NCBI RefSeq assembly: GCF_964204645.1
Contig: NC_134027.1
Coordinates: 16,976,485-17,040,484, forward strand
Reading direction: 5' to 3'
Source: Tubulanus polymorphus
Lineage: Eukaryota > Nemertea > Palaeonemertea > Tubulaniformes > Tubulanidae
Length of the DNA stretch: 64,000 nt
Positions 18,763 to 29,963 of this stretch are shown here, piece by piece; positions within the stretch are counted from its first letter, which is position 1, and every line of letters begins with the position of its first letter. A program made the position numbers and the translations under genes. The notes under the pieces were generated by a model. That model did not search any database and had not been told where the DNA came from. It was given only the letters and a program-made list of their open reading frames with translations.

Positions 18763-20079
18763 ATGGATGAGAAGATAGCATGCGAAATTTGTGGTGAACT
18801 TCTAAGAAAAAGTAATATGGCTCGACATATGAAAAAACATGATGAAAATTATAAACCCCCTAAAATAAACTGTCCAAATTGTAATAAAACATTCTCTAGA
18901 AATTATTTCAAAAAACATTTAGAGAAGTGTAAAAATAATAACTTAATAGTTAATGTTGACAGTAACGAAAGTAATAATAATTCTGTTGAAGTTGAACCTG
19001 AAATTATTTGGAAAAGACCTTTCTTATTCTATGATAAGGATAATATAAAAGATCATTTCTGTGAGCCTTGTCGAATAAAATATAACCCTGAAAATATAGA
19101 AGATTGGGAGAATCATCAATTTCGTAAAGTACATACAGATAAAATTTCTAATAAATTTGAAACTGAATTCAATGCAAGAAAAAATAATTTATTAGAAAAA
19201 ATAAAATATGAGAAAACGTTACCAGATAATGAAGAAACAGTTGAAAAGTTAAAAAAACAATATAATGAATTAACAAGAAAAACATATTATTGTAAATATT
19301 GTAAATTGATTATTACAACAAGTAATTCAAATCTACATAATAGAACAATAAAACATAAAGAAAACGTAAGAAAATACCAAGAGCTTAATGAAGATCTATT
19401 ACCAGTAAATTATAAACAAAAATGCCCACAATGTTATTATACGACCTTAAGACAAGAAGGTACTGTGTTATTTTGTGTTGATTGTGGATGGCAAAGGAAT
19501 TTATGGGGTGAAGAAAAAACTAGAGATTTTCTTATAGAACCAAAATTAAATTATCTAGATGAAATTTTTAAAATATTTTCTATAGAAGATCATACACCAG
19601 AATATATGCAATGGCTTGAAAAAATGAAAATAATAGAAAATAAAAATGGTGAAATAACTAAAAAAGATATTATAAAAACAATTATTCCACCAACATTTAA
19701 CACAAAACAAAAGAAAATGTATTTATATTTATTATTTAACGATTATTATGAAAAACCTAAATTAACAGAAGAAGATATGGAAAATATAAAAAAAATATTT
19801 AAACAAATATTAATGTATCATTTGGAAAATAGAATAACAGATTCAATAAATTATGAATTCTTTTTAAATAAGATTGTAAATTATTTAAACCTAGATATTA
19901 TAATTCCATTTGATGAATTAACAAACAAAAAGAAACAAAGAGAGCGAGATGAAATGTGGAACAAGATAGAAATTTATTTAAATGAGAAAAATGGAATGGA
20001 AGAAGAACCTGAACAATTAAATGAAAATGAAGAAGCTAATAGTGATTTCGAGTATGATGATATTGATTTTATGTTTTAA
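18763..20079 (+). CDS. Multi-zinc-finger protein with VLTF3-like zinc ribbon and C-terminal domain, 438 aa
   Basis: Zinc-finger regions in order: C2H2 at 8-25 (CEICGELLRKSNMARHMKKH), C2H(C)-type at 38-57 (CPNC...HLEKC), an FCEPC...H finger near 90-115, CKYC...H near 178-200, and a zinc ribbon near 220-240 (CPQC...CVDCGW). After the ribbon comes a helical domain with LTEEDMENIKKIFKQIL and NYEFFLNKIVNYL, which resembles the late transcription factor VLTF3 of large DNA viruses. The acidic tail ends DDIDFMF. If correct, it would activate the element's own late genes, fitting the uniform ATAAATG starts. Its stop overlaps the polymerase stop tail-to-tail by 4 nt (20076-20079). The resemblance is by eye. 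Confidence 0.6.
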   Translation: MDEKIACEICGELLRKSNMARHMKKHDENYKPPKINCPNCNKTFSRNYFKKHLEKCKNNNLIVNVDSNESNNNSVEVEPEIIWKRPFLFYDKDNIKDHFCEPCRIKYNPENIEDWENHQFRKVHTDKISNKFETEFNARKNNLLEKIKYEKTLPDNEETVEKLKKQYNELTRKTYYCKYCKLIITTSNSNLHNRTIKHKENVRKYQELNEDLLPVNYKQKCPQCYYTTLRQEGTVLFCVDCGWQRNLWGEEKTRDFLIEPKLNYLDEIFKIFSIEDHTPEYMQWLEKMKIIENKNGEITKKDIIKTIIPPTFNTKQKKMYLYLLFNDYYEKPKLTEEDMENIKKIFKQILMYHLENRITDSINYEFFLNKIVNYLNLDIIIPFDELTNKKKQRERDEMWNKIEIYLNEKNGMEEEPEQLNENEEANSDFEYDDIDFMF

Positions 20080-23000
20080 TGGCCATAAGGTAATGTTTTT
20101 ATACCATCATCTAAAATATGCCTTTTATCATCAAATGGATTTAAACTAGTTTTTTCAACTTCATTAATGTACATCTCATGATCTTCTGATCTTAAACAAT
20201 TCATCTTGTGTTTCATTACAATTGAGTTATATAAACACTTTATATAATCTTGAAATTCTATATGTTTATCAACCACATGTTTTGTTATTCCTTTTAACTT
20301 TTTAGCTTCATGATCTTTTGTTCTGTAACTATACATTTTACTTCTTATCCCAACAAATTCAATCATTTCATCACCTCCTAATTCATCTTTAAATTTACCA
20401 GGAATCTTTTTATTATCATTGCTAAATAGTTCATGATCTTTAGGATAATTGCCAAAATCAAAATGATGTTTTAATGTTTTTAAGTCTTTTGTTATATCAT
20501 TTGTCTTGATTTTTAGTATGTAGGCGTCAGTATTGACTGCTATTAATGGAAATCCACAGTTAAATGTACCAACCTCAGTTGATAAATCATAAACATAATC
20601 TGTTGGGTTATATATTTCAAATAAATCTTTAACTTCTTCAGTTAACTCATTTTCTGTGTGGCTTATATTAAAGCAATTTGGTTTAGATTTAATCAATCCA
20701 ATATTCATATTAAAACCTAATGAATTGCATAATATATTTAATCCTGATATAGCAACTTTTCCTTTTTGAGCTAAAGATATTGTTTTGCGGTTTTTGAAAC
20801 TTTTAGTACCATCGGCTGCGTAGAATCCAATGAAGAACCATTTTCTTAAATTATTTTTTGCATTTAATACATAATCTGGTACTATCTTTTCTTTAGTTGA
20901 AGTATTACTTTTCATTATTGCATGAATATAGAATTCATTATTGTATTTTATAGCAAAATCTTTAGGATTATTTACAAGTATTCTATAAACTGCTGATGAT
21001 TTCATAACATCCATGATTTTAAAAGTTTTATTTGAATTAACTTCTTCGCAAAATTTCTTTATTCTTTCTAATAATTTCAAATCTTGATTGCATAAATACC
21101 AACAATATTTAGTTCCACTAACATAATTATACACACCTGCTGAACCATCACCCATGAAAAATCCTTTGATAAAATATTCTTTTTCTTCCAATGTTTCGGG
21201 TTCTATATTATAAATATTATCAATTATTTCATCAAATGACATATGATTCATTCTTGGGTAAAATCTGTTGTGTAATAATTCATCTCCAATTTTTATATCA
21301 GTTGGTTTTATTTTATTACCATTTTGTTTAATCAAACTATGGTCTTCAGTAATATCAACAAATCCTAATTTAGTTCTAACTCTATAGATTTTCTTATTCG
21401 TTTTATGTCTAATTATATTCTTTAATTTTTTCCATCCATTTCTCGTCCAAACATCCATTAATCCATTTATTTGTATTAATTCTTTTTCACCATACGAAAT
21501 ATAAGATTTATTTTGATTAGGAATTATTTCTGAAATTCTTCTAATTAATATTTGGTTATTGTATTTTAATAATATTGGGGTGTCTGCTGTAACAGAATCA
21601 AAATATAGAATTTCTATATGCTTTTCTCCAAAAAGTGGCTGCAAAACATTATAATAAAAATCATACATTAGTAATTTTGATATTTCTAAAACTGTTGAAC
21701 CAATGAAAATAGGTTTATTAAATTTCATTGACGTTCTTTTTAATTTTACCGCGGTCAAATAATCCTCAAACCTTTTATTTCCTAAATGTCTAGGACTTGA
21801 TTGTAGGTGTCTCAATCGTTCAGAATTATTTACTAATTCAATATCATTTCTATTTCTAATATTTTCACATGTTTTACCATAAAAACTATTATTCATCAAT
21901 TTAAAGAAATCTTTTTCAAAATCTGTTTTTGATATGGTTCTCTGTTGAGTATTGAAATCTATATATTTTTCTAACCACTTCGATTGATTAAATTCAATAT
22001 ATCTATGTACTTTCTTTATTTTCATTCCTTGTTTTAGATAAAATTTTAACATTCTATAATGAACAATATAATTGTATTTATTATTTTGAGTAAGTATTAA
22101 TTTTTCTGTAAAACATGATCTTTCGGTTTTATTTTCTTCTGGTATTCACTTAAATAACTATCATCTACAGTTAAATGTTCTGGGCAATAAGGTAAGTTTC
22201 TTGTTTTAAACTTTATATTTTCAGGATATTCTAAATCAACTACAAAGAAATAACCAATTGGTGCTTCATCTTTTAAACTAATAATTGCGCTTTCCCAATC
22301 AGTTTTATCACCATTTTCAACTTCTGTTAATATAAAATTTTTATATGGTTGAGGTTGCATCATTGCCCAACCATATAAATTATTGGCGTCAATATATAAT
22401 AATTTATATTCATCATTTGCTTTAAAATACCTATCTCCCATAACACCACTAATTCCACCTCTAATTGATTTTTCAAATAATAAAACCATATCTGGTTCTT
22501 TTAATAAATCTAATTCTACATTTGTATATTTTAAACCACATTGCCAGGTTAAACCAGGACTAGAGTAGCAATAACAAGGATCAACATTAAAATGATTCAA
22601 ATTAACTTCTCTAAATTTTTCAAATATGTCAGCCAATATCATAACATCTGATTTTAAATATAAATCAACTAATTCGCCATGATTTTTCATCTTAAAATGG
22701 TTCCAAATATTTAATGTTCTATTAAACACTTCGTCTTTCACATACTCCTCTTTTAATTTATCATAAAATTGATCTTTTAATAATTCTGTTACATTAAAAT
22801 CATCATGTGTTTTATAAAATGAATAAGGCATTGCGCCTTTATATCTCAATAATTTAAAATCTTGGTCATTTGGATAATAATATCGAGTTATAACAAAATC
22901 ATTATCAACTAAACTTTTTGATTAATTATCTAATGAACTTGCTAGAAATCTATAAGAATCTAAAAATCTAATGCAACCAAATTGAAATGAAATATAATTT

Positions 23001-24788
23001 TCAGATGTTTTAGCTAATAGTTTAAAATCATATTTTCTTACATTTGCTTCATTCATAGCATTATATTCTTCTATTTCTTGATTAATTGCACCCAATTTTC
23101 TGATAATTGTTTTATAAATAGATGGGTATCATATCCTGATAAATTATGAAATAATATTGGTACGAAATTTACTTTTTTAGCTTGTAAATTGCAATCTTCA
23201 TGAGCAGCTCCACGATATTTTGAATTCAAATGATCATGATCTCTAACTTTTTTATCAAATGAATAAAAATGTTTTTCACAATAACAACAATGAGTTGCAT
23301 AATTAAAATCAATTTCATCTTCTTTTATCATAACTATTCTTTTATTTTTGTTTAATAATTTTGCAAAATCACTTTCTAATTTAATCATTTTATCACAGAA
23401 ATCATTAACTACATTTTCACCTCTAAAAGAAATATATTGACTTTCATATAATTCGGGATAATTTGATTTTATATAAATTCCATAAGCAGCAGCTCTTTGA
23501 TGAACTTTTTCAATTGTATTTATAATTGGTGGGTCTTGTATTGTGTCTTCATTTAATTCATTTCCTTTATCCATTGATTTTAATAATTGCTTTTTGTTAT
23601 ATATTTCTTTTCTATCTTGATCAGTTAATTCTTTATTCAACGATTCAAAATCCCCATAAATTACAAATGGAACAATATTTTTAAATTTATGATTAGTAAA
23701 TTTCAATTTATAATCTTTTTCTGTTGGCATTATTAATTTACAAAAATCTTTATTATATAATGTTTCATATTTCCGATAATCTGTTATTCTACAAACATTT
23801 TCCTGTGTTGGATGTAAACAACTAATAATTGACCATAGAAAACATTTATTATCTTCATTTTGAACATTTATTACTGCTTTTGTTATAAATGGTAATTTAA
23901 TATAAGATGATGCTTTAATATCCTTTTCTGTTGTAAAGTTTGAATCATTTTTAAACATTTTATTACTTTTTGATGTTTTATTTCTTTTTGTATTATAAAC
24001 ATTTAAATCTAAATATATAATTTCATTCAATGTTAAGCCAGAACCCTCAAAATATCTTTCTTCAATATGACATTTAAATTCATTTAATATTTTTTCTAAC
24101 TTCTCTTTTATTTGTGTTTTTGAAATTATTTCTTCAGAGTGTGTTTGAATATTATAATTCATTTTTTCTTCTGACTTTATAAAACTTACTTTCCCAGAGA
24201 TACTAATTTTTGGATATTCAACATCTGTTATCAAATCTAGTATTTTTCCATTATTTCATTAAATTTACTATAATCTTCTATTGTTGTACCTTTAAAGAAT
24301 CTAAATATAATAGCTGCAGGACCAATTTTACTATGTAATGTTTCTAAGATTTCAATTGTATCTTTTATTTCTAGTGAATCAATATAATTTCTAACATTTT
24401 CCATGTAAGGTTTATTTGAAATGGATTTAGTTTTTGAAGTTGATTCTTTTACTTTTTGAGGTTTATTATCAAAATAATCTTCTCCTAAAACATTATTACT
24501 CAAATTTTGATGGTGTTTTTGTGATTCGAGATGTCTATTATAATTCCTTTTTACTATAAATTCATTACAAACTTCACATTTTATTTCATCCACATTCATA
24601 TTTTCTAATCGTTCTTTTCTTTCATTGGAATTTTCTGGAGTTTCAAAATCTATAACATTTTTTATATGATTTGAAGATTTTTCATGTTTAGATTTATTAG
24701 ATTTATCGATGTATTTTTTACAATATTGACAATAATATTGATTTTTATTGACATTATTGTTTTCTAGTTGGTGTTCATTCTCCCCCAT
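20076..24788 (-). pseudogene. Polinton DNA polymerase B with N-terminal zinc fingers and an intein; several frame breaks
   Basis: Starts inside the right TIR. Open parts: 24788-24237 (two C2H2 fingers, then GPAAIIFRFFKGTT), 24234-23071, about 23070-22850, 22849-22097 and 22052-20076. Exonuclease motifs: YGDFES, FHNLSGYDTHLF and YLKSD. Between them is a CYC...RDHDH...CN zinc-binding block. Polymerase motif A is DANNLYG, motif B is KLMNNSFYGK, and motif C is split by the intein. The breaks at about 24237, 23060 and 22110 are one-base changes in short homopolymers; one is a TTA-to-TAA stop near 22923. Compared with element C, about 120 residues before the exonuclease domain are missing. It would be protein-primed replicase. 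Confidence 0.88.
20532..21596 (-). other. Intein (355 aa) with LAGLIDADG-type endonuclease inside polymerase motif C
   Basis: Exactly 1065 nt in frame. It begins with Ser after the extein residues YFD and ends with Asn before TDA. This is the known pol-c insertion point between the aspartates of the YxDTD motif. Splicing blocks: SVTADTPILL at the N terminus, VDITEDHSL (block B, TxxH) near residue 70, and VYDLS...GTFNCGFPLIAVN at the C terminus. Two endonuclease motifs, FFMGDGSAG and FYAADG, lie between. The usual His before the final Asn is Val. Cys/Ser/Thr at +1 is satisfied by Thr. Open throughout, unlike the host gene, so it appears recently active. Assignment by motifs is strong; splicing and cutting are untested. 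Confidence 0.9.
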
Positions 24789-24873
24789 TTATTAGGAAAA
24801 AAAATTACTTGTGGTGATGAGTGGTGTCTCGTACTCTCGTACTCTGATCTGAAAGCCTACTTTTCTAATTACT
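24784..24873 (-). repeat. Right terminal inverted repeat of element A
   Basis: Reverse complement identical to 882-971 over 90 bp. It includes the polymerase start codon (24786-24788). TATATA follows at 24874-24879. Confidence 0.9.
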
Positions 24874-24879
24874 TATATA

Positions 24880-25309
24880 ATCATCTTTGTTTATATCTAA
24901 TTCACCATGATTCTTAAAACGATAATAAGTAGGTATATTAGCTTCTTTTCTTAATTTTTCAAAGTATTTATCAAAATCATCATAATAAAAATCAAAATGA
25001 TATCTAAAATTATTTATCAGATAACTTAAATCTATTTTTCTAAAATATAATAATATATACATTGTTTAGGATTATATTCTGCATAAGCTAATAATTTATC
25101 AAATAACAACTTATAGAATATATAATATTGTTTAGTTTAGGATTAAAATATTTGATATATTTCTTTGGGTTATTTAACAATGGTATCATACTCACCATTT
25201 TATAAACATTAATTAGATGTAATTTTGATTTATAATGAGTATTTTCATCAACAGGTTCAATTTTCTTATTACAATATTGGCACGTTTTATTTCTTTCGAT
25301 TTCTTCTAA
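24880..25309 (-). pseudogene. Decayed element B gene with a C2H2-like finger
   Basis: On the minus strand, CQYCNKKIEPVDENTHYKSKLH forms a zinc finger (about 25230-25300), directly fused to a broken capsid fragment. Further downstream a separate 65-aa frame (25062-24865) contains FRYHFDFYYDDFDKYFEKL. It is rich in tyrosine and asparagine and not recognised. The fusion is probably a deletion or rearrangement joint inside element B. The last bases of the 65-aa frame run into the TSD and TIR of element A, so that frame was cut by the insertion. Confidence 0.45.
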
Positions 25310-25816
25310 TTTCATCAATTCAAAATCTAATGGAATTGTATATTTGCTTCCATAAATCTTTTTGATCAAATTATCTACGTCATTAGTTACTACTGCATTA
25401 TTGGCTTCAGATCTTAATTTATTTTTTTGGTTTTCTGATTGGATGCCTTGAAATGTCATATTATTTCTATTTTCTTTAGTTAACCATAAATTTTAATAAT
25501 GCATAAATAAATTATAATCATCTAATGAAAAAAACTTTTCTTGACCAATCTTTAAAGTTAATTTTTTAATCCAATATCTTCCAACATTATCAACTACATA
25601 ATTATTATTATTACCAGTTACATTTATATCAGCTGATAAATAATTACTATTTGGAACATAAAAATTATTTTGTGTTAATCTAGTGATTCTAACATATAAG
25701 GTTTCATTAGGATTAATATTAGAAGGGTTATGAGTAGTTATATGATGAGATCTTTCTGCTTTAATAGCATTAGATATTCTAGGATTCTTAGAAGTATTTA
25801 TATAACTCCCACTCAT
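25310..25816 (-). pseudogene. Major capsid protein, element B, N-terminal remnant
   Basis: The first 107 residues match the element A capsid closely (NETLYVRITRLTQNNFYVP). A frame break near 25490 follows, then a second open part to about 25310 containing IPLDFEL, after which homology stops at a rearranged joint. The start follows GTTGAATAAATG. The C-terminal two thirds are missing. Confidence 0.8.
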
Positions 25817-25836
25817 TTATTCAACATAAAAATTAA

Positions 25837-27260
25837 TTATTTATTTTCTATCATATTCACTAACCCAAAAATAATATCACTTACAACTGTAATTAAAAAT
25901 AAGATTATATGTGCAGCAGCAAAGTTAAGAATATTCCCAGCAGATTTTAAAACAAATCCGACAATCGATGCAATAACTGCAGCAGATTTTTTGGATAGTT
26001 CCCATAAATATTTTGCTGATTTTTTTAAACCATCCTTAACTTTATCTTTTATAGAATTATTATCATTTGGGGGTTTATCTGGTTTATTCGGACTTGGTGT
26101 AGATTTCAATGAATTTGATATTGCTAAACCTATTGTTGTAAATACCATAGTTACAGCTGTTAGAATTGAAAGAATTGTTATACCTTCAAACTTGAATAAT
26201 AATTTTATTTTGTCTTTCAATGATATTTCAGAATTTGGTTTTATTATTAACTCTTTAACAACAACTTTTAATCTATTAATACAATAATCATATGATTTAA
26301 TAATAATTTCATTTTTTCTTTCTGAAATTCTATGTTATATTCTAAATCATCAATTTCTTTTTCTAAATATGCATTTCTTTTTTTAAATTCAATTTCTTTA
26401 ATAATTTTAAATTCTCTATCTAATTTTAATTGTTCTAATTCTTTTCTGGTGTCAAATAATTTATTTTCAAAAGGTTTAATTTTATTATATCTAATATTTT
26501 TTTCGCGCGCAATTTTATCGGGTTCATTTCGTAAAGTTATTATTTATCTAATTGTTTTTTTCAGAAAACATACTTAAAGCTTCTATTTCTTGATCTGTTG
26601 CATCAAGTAATCCATTCGGTAAAAGTTTTTCAGTTGAACTTCGTTTGATTTAAGTTTACTTTTTTTTGGAAATTATATTCTGTTCAGAAGTTGTTTCTGT
26701 TTCTAAATTATCATTGATTATTTAAAATTATTCATTAATTCTTTCTTTAAATACTCTTTTATTTTGATTTATTTCTTCTTGTGAAACATTTTCTATTTCA
26801 TTACTATTATTACTTATTCTTTTAATTCAAGATGGTTCTAAATTACTCAAAGTTGATTCCGCTAATATTTTGTTTTGATTTTTATAAGTGATATTAATAT
26901 AATAATCATCTTTCAAATGATAATAATATTCACCATCTAAAGATTTTAATTCTGTTACTAAAAGTCTGGTGTCTCTATCATTTATACTATATCCCGATCT
27001 TTCAAATATAGGTTTCAAATTATAAATATATTCATTATATTCTAAAATAAATCTGGATTTTCATTTTCAGGATTTATTTTCGATTTAGTTCTTCTATTAA
27101 ATTCGTCTGTTGATGTGGCTTTAGAACCACTATCTGCTAAATTAGAATTATACGCTGATCCATCATCATTATCAATATTAGTTTCATTAAAATCAGGTTG
27201 TGGTTCATCACTTATACCGGGGGCGTCTCCAAAAGTATCCATTGGAATATCTTCTTCCAT
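25837..27260 (-). pseudogene. 474-aa-type coiled-coil membrane protein, element B, multiply broken
   Basis: The C-terminal 127 residues are open (26220-25837), with the same two hydrophobic regions as in element A. The N-terminal 72 residues (27260-27042) and a middle part (27018-26827) are in other frames. Several indels lie between 26220 and 26830. The start again reads ATTATATAAATGG. It is a decayed copy. Confidence 0.8.
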
Positions 27261-27284
27261 TTATATAATAAAAAAATTAAAATT

Positions 27285-28466
27285 CAAAATATAATATTCC
27301 TCTTAATACAATTCCTATACAAGTTATAGCTAATTTAGTATTTTCATGGGATTTATTATCATTATTAGTTTTAGTTATATCATGTTGAATAATATCAGTT
27401 TTTATATCACCGTGTGGGTGCCGTACGGCACCATTTTTTGGAGTATTGTTATCTTTTATTTTAGAATCATTATTTAATTTGATATTCTTAGTTTTAGTTT
27501 CTGTTGATTGAATATGTTTTTTAAATTTTTTTCACCTTCCATTAATTTTGGAGCAGTAATAATCTTTTTATCTATATCATTCAATCCAAATGAATTATTT
27601 ATTGTTGCAGTTTTTATCAAATTATTATAACCAATTATATTTCCCATTTTTAATACCAAATCATTAGAAATAATCAATAGATTAGGGCCTATACAATAAT
27701 TTAATCTAATATGTGATTTATCTAGATAATTTTGGTACCTAACTATGTTTTCTGGAATCGATCTATTTTTATCATTATGAATGGAATCTTCAAATAATAC
27801 TTTGAATTGTTTTTGTGTATCAAATGAAGTTTTATCATTTCCAACTATTGGTGATCTTGTTTCAACTTGCGCACCTAAAATACATATCAAATAAGTTCTA
27901 ATTGATTGATTTATTCTTTGTATACCTGATTTTGTAAAACCTTCACTATTTTCTAAAATAAAATTAATCAAACCATTATTATTATCAATTTTATAATTAT
28001 GATAAGCTCCAATTCTATGTATATAATCAATTCTTTTTATTTCATACTCTTCACCAATACCTTGCAATTTACCATGCGCTCTAAAATCGGAATTAATATT
28101 TATATCAAATTCATTACATATTTTATAAAACTTAGATGGATTAATATTATTATCCAATTCTTTAAAATATTTAGATCCGGGAAAAGGACATTCTAATTCA
28201 TTTAATATTATTCTGATTTGAAAATATGTGTGAAATCTAAATATTGTGTGAATTAATTTTAAATCAGAATAATTCAAGTTTTTATCTAAGTTATTTAAAT
28301 GATCATTCCAACTTATACCACAACCAGTTGTTGCACAATAAACAGCAGAATTTAATTGATTCTGCCAATATTTCATATTAGATTTTACTTTATATATATG
28401 ATATTCATCTCGAGTAAAAGTAACTTCATATGTATTAAATATATTTTCCATTTTAGAAATAAAAAA
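27285..28466 (-). pseudogene. 446-aa-type protein, element B, N-terminus lost by deletion
   Basis: One long frame covers the region broken by a stop in element A, including WQNQLNSAVYCATTGCGISW and the arginine at the A nonsense site. Its first ~50 residues are gone: homology begins at FISKMENIFNTYEV, directly fused to the end of the 140-aa protein sequence at about 28466. A frameshift near 27530 moves the tail, with its membrane anchor near 27290, to another frame. Confidence 0.8.
27417..27432. repeat. 16-bp GC-rich palindrome, second copy
   Basis: GGTGCCGTACGGCACC, at the same place in the 446-aa gene as 15240-15255. Confidence 0.75.
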
Positions 28467-28795
28467 TGGGGTATAATAATCTGATAATTTAGGTTTGTAT
28501 AGATGTAATTTTTCTTTATTTGTTACTGCGTTATATAAACTCATTGCATCATCGACTAATCTCTATGTGAAATTTTCTGATCATATAATTCTTTATTGAT
28601 GTAATCCATATAGTTTTGCCTCTTTTCTCTATATTCTTCTGCTGCTTTATTGTATTTCTGTAGTGCTAAGTTATGTATTTTTTGTTCTGATAATGATCCA
28701 TTTTTATAAATATGCTTAAATAAATAACCACCACCAGTAAATGCTAAAGCGTTAACAATTGCCGATCCTATTATAGTTATAATTGCATAAGCCAT
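28467..28795 (-). pseudogene. 140-aa-type membrane protein, element B, truncated and frameshifted
   Basis: The first 79 residues are open (28795-28556). After a small deletion near 28555, the frame with MSLYNAVTNKEKLHLYKPKL continues into the fused 446-aa gene. The C-terminal membrane segment and the whole 144-aa gene found in element A are missing, so one deletion removed about 600 bp between the two genes. Start motif GCTAAATAAATG is kept. Confidence 0.8.
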
Positions 28796-28814
28796 TTATT
28801 TAGCAAAAAAATAT

Positions 28815-29176
28815 GCATTTATATAGGAGGAATATATTTTTGTTTTTCCAAATAATCAATAGTTAAATTTAGTTATCTTATTAATGATTAATTCAACATT
28901 TATTTCATTACTACTTTTATGATTATCATATATTTTAGATAATATATCTTTAATATCATCGATAATTCCATCTTGATTTAATTCATAATATTCTAAAGGC
29001 GTTTTAATTAAATCAATTACTTTATCTATATTATAAATTTCTTTATTAATCATTGATGCATTGTTAAATGATTTACTTTTAATATCAGTAGTCACATCAT
29101 TTAGTCTAATTCTCATTTCTTTACCATGTTTAAAATCAAACCCAAAACATATACTCGGTCCAACAGTTATATTCAT
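28815..29176 (-). pseudogene. Fusion of 114-aa-type and 73-aa-type genes, element B
   Basis: 29176-28862 encodes the 114-aa-type protein, with its conserved start MNITVGPSICFGFDFK. It then stops near the point where the 73-aa gene tail (IDYLEKQKYIPPI) follows at about 28860-28818. The end of one gene and most of the next were lost in a single deletion. The start is ATATATAAATG. Confidence 0.75.
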
Positions 29177-29193
29177 TTATATATTTGAAAAAA

Positions 29194-29946
29194 TTACTCT
29201 CTACATCTTAAAACTAATTCATATATCACAGGAAAGTTATTCAAATCAATTAAATATCCATTATGATTTCTAATTTCTAATCTAAAATTATTAAATTGAG
29301 GAATGCATGGTTTGAAATCACATTCTGTTAAATTATAATTTGTTTGCGTTCCAAATTCTTTAACATTCTTCAATGGTTAAATGTTTAATAAACCAGAATT
29401 ACAAGTTATATCTTTAGTTGCTTCGAATGTTTTGTAGGATCGATTAAATTGCAATAAATATAAAAGTGTGTAAAAGGTATTAAGTTTGGTGTAGCATCAA
29501 TATTTGTAAAAGATTTATCTGGAGGAATTCCCAACAGTTTAGCTATAGGTTTTTTTATCATAAATTTATGTTTTCCAATATCAGCCAACTTATCTTTATT
29601 TTGTCAGAACTCTCACTTTTTAAAAATCTAATATTAAACCCGGAATTTATACCTGACTTGTGCCAGGCTTTTCTATTAATTTCTTGTGCCAATGTATCTA
29701 AATTATATAACCCTGGTTTTAAATATATATAGGCCCATTCATTTTCATTTTTATTACAAATTAAAAAGCCTCTATGTTCAACAGTTTTATTCGATATATT
29801 CTAAAATGAGTTACATAAACTAATATTTACTAATTTTAAATCTACACAATTCTTAAATTCTCTAATATTACTAGTAAATTATGTGATTTATAATTTGTAA
29901 GTCTTCTTGAATCAACAAATATTCTGTATTTTTTTCATTCCACCAT
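29194..29946 (-). pseudogene. Minor capsid protein, element B, frameshifted
   Basis: The homology to 17942-18694 runs the full length but is broken by several indels, for example near 29380, 29435, 29590 and 29870. Only a 60-aa part (29588-29406) is open. Recognisable residues include FTHFYIYCNLIDPTK. It directly precedes the possible OB-fold gene, whereas in element A the zinc-finger factor is found here. Confidence 0.8.
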
Positions 29947-29963
29947 TTATTTTACATATTTTC

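Larger units (their letters stand above)
882..24873. mobile_element. Maverick/Polinton element A, nearly complete
   Basis: Bounded by 90-bp TIRs (882-971 and 24784-24873) that I read as identical and that begin AG at each end. It is flanked by TATATA on both sides. Without the 6.8-kb retrotransposon it is about 17 kb, a normal Polinton size. Gene order from the left: possible OB-fold protein(+), a 1-kb non-genic stretch, then on the minus strand 122-aa, 201-aa, ATPase, integrase, major capsid, 474-aa, 446-aa, 144-aa, 140-aa, 73-aa, 114-aa and minor capsid; then the zinc-finger factor(+); then polymerase(-) running in from the right TIR. No adenovirus-type protease was recognised. Identical TIRs suggest a recent insertion. 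Confidence 0.85.
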
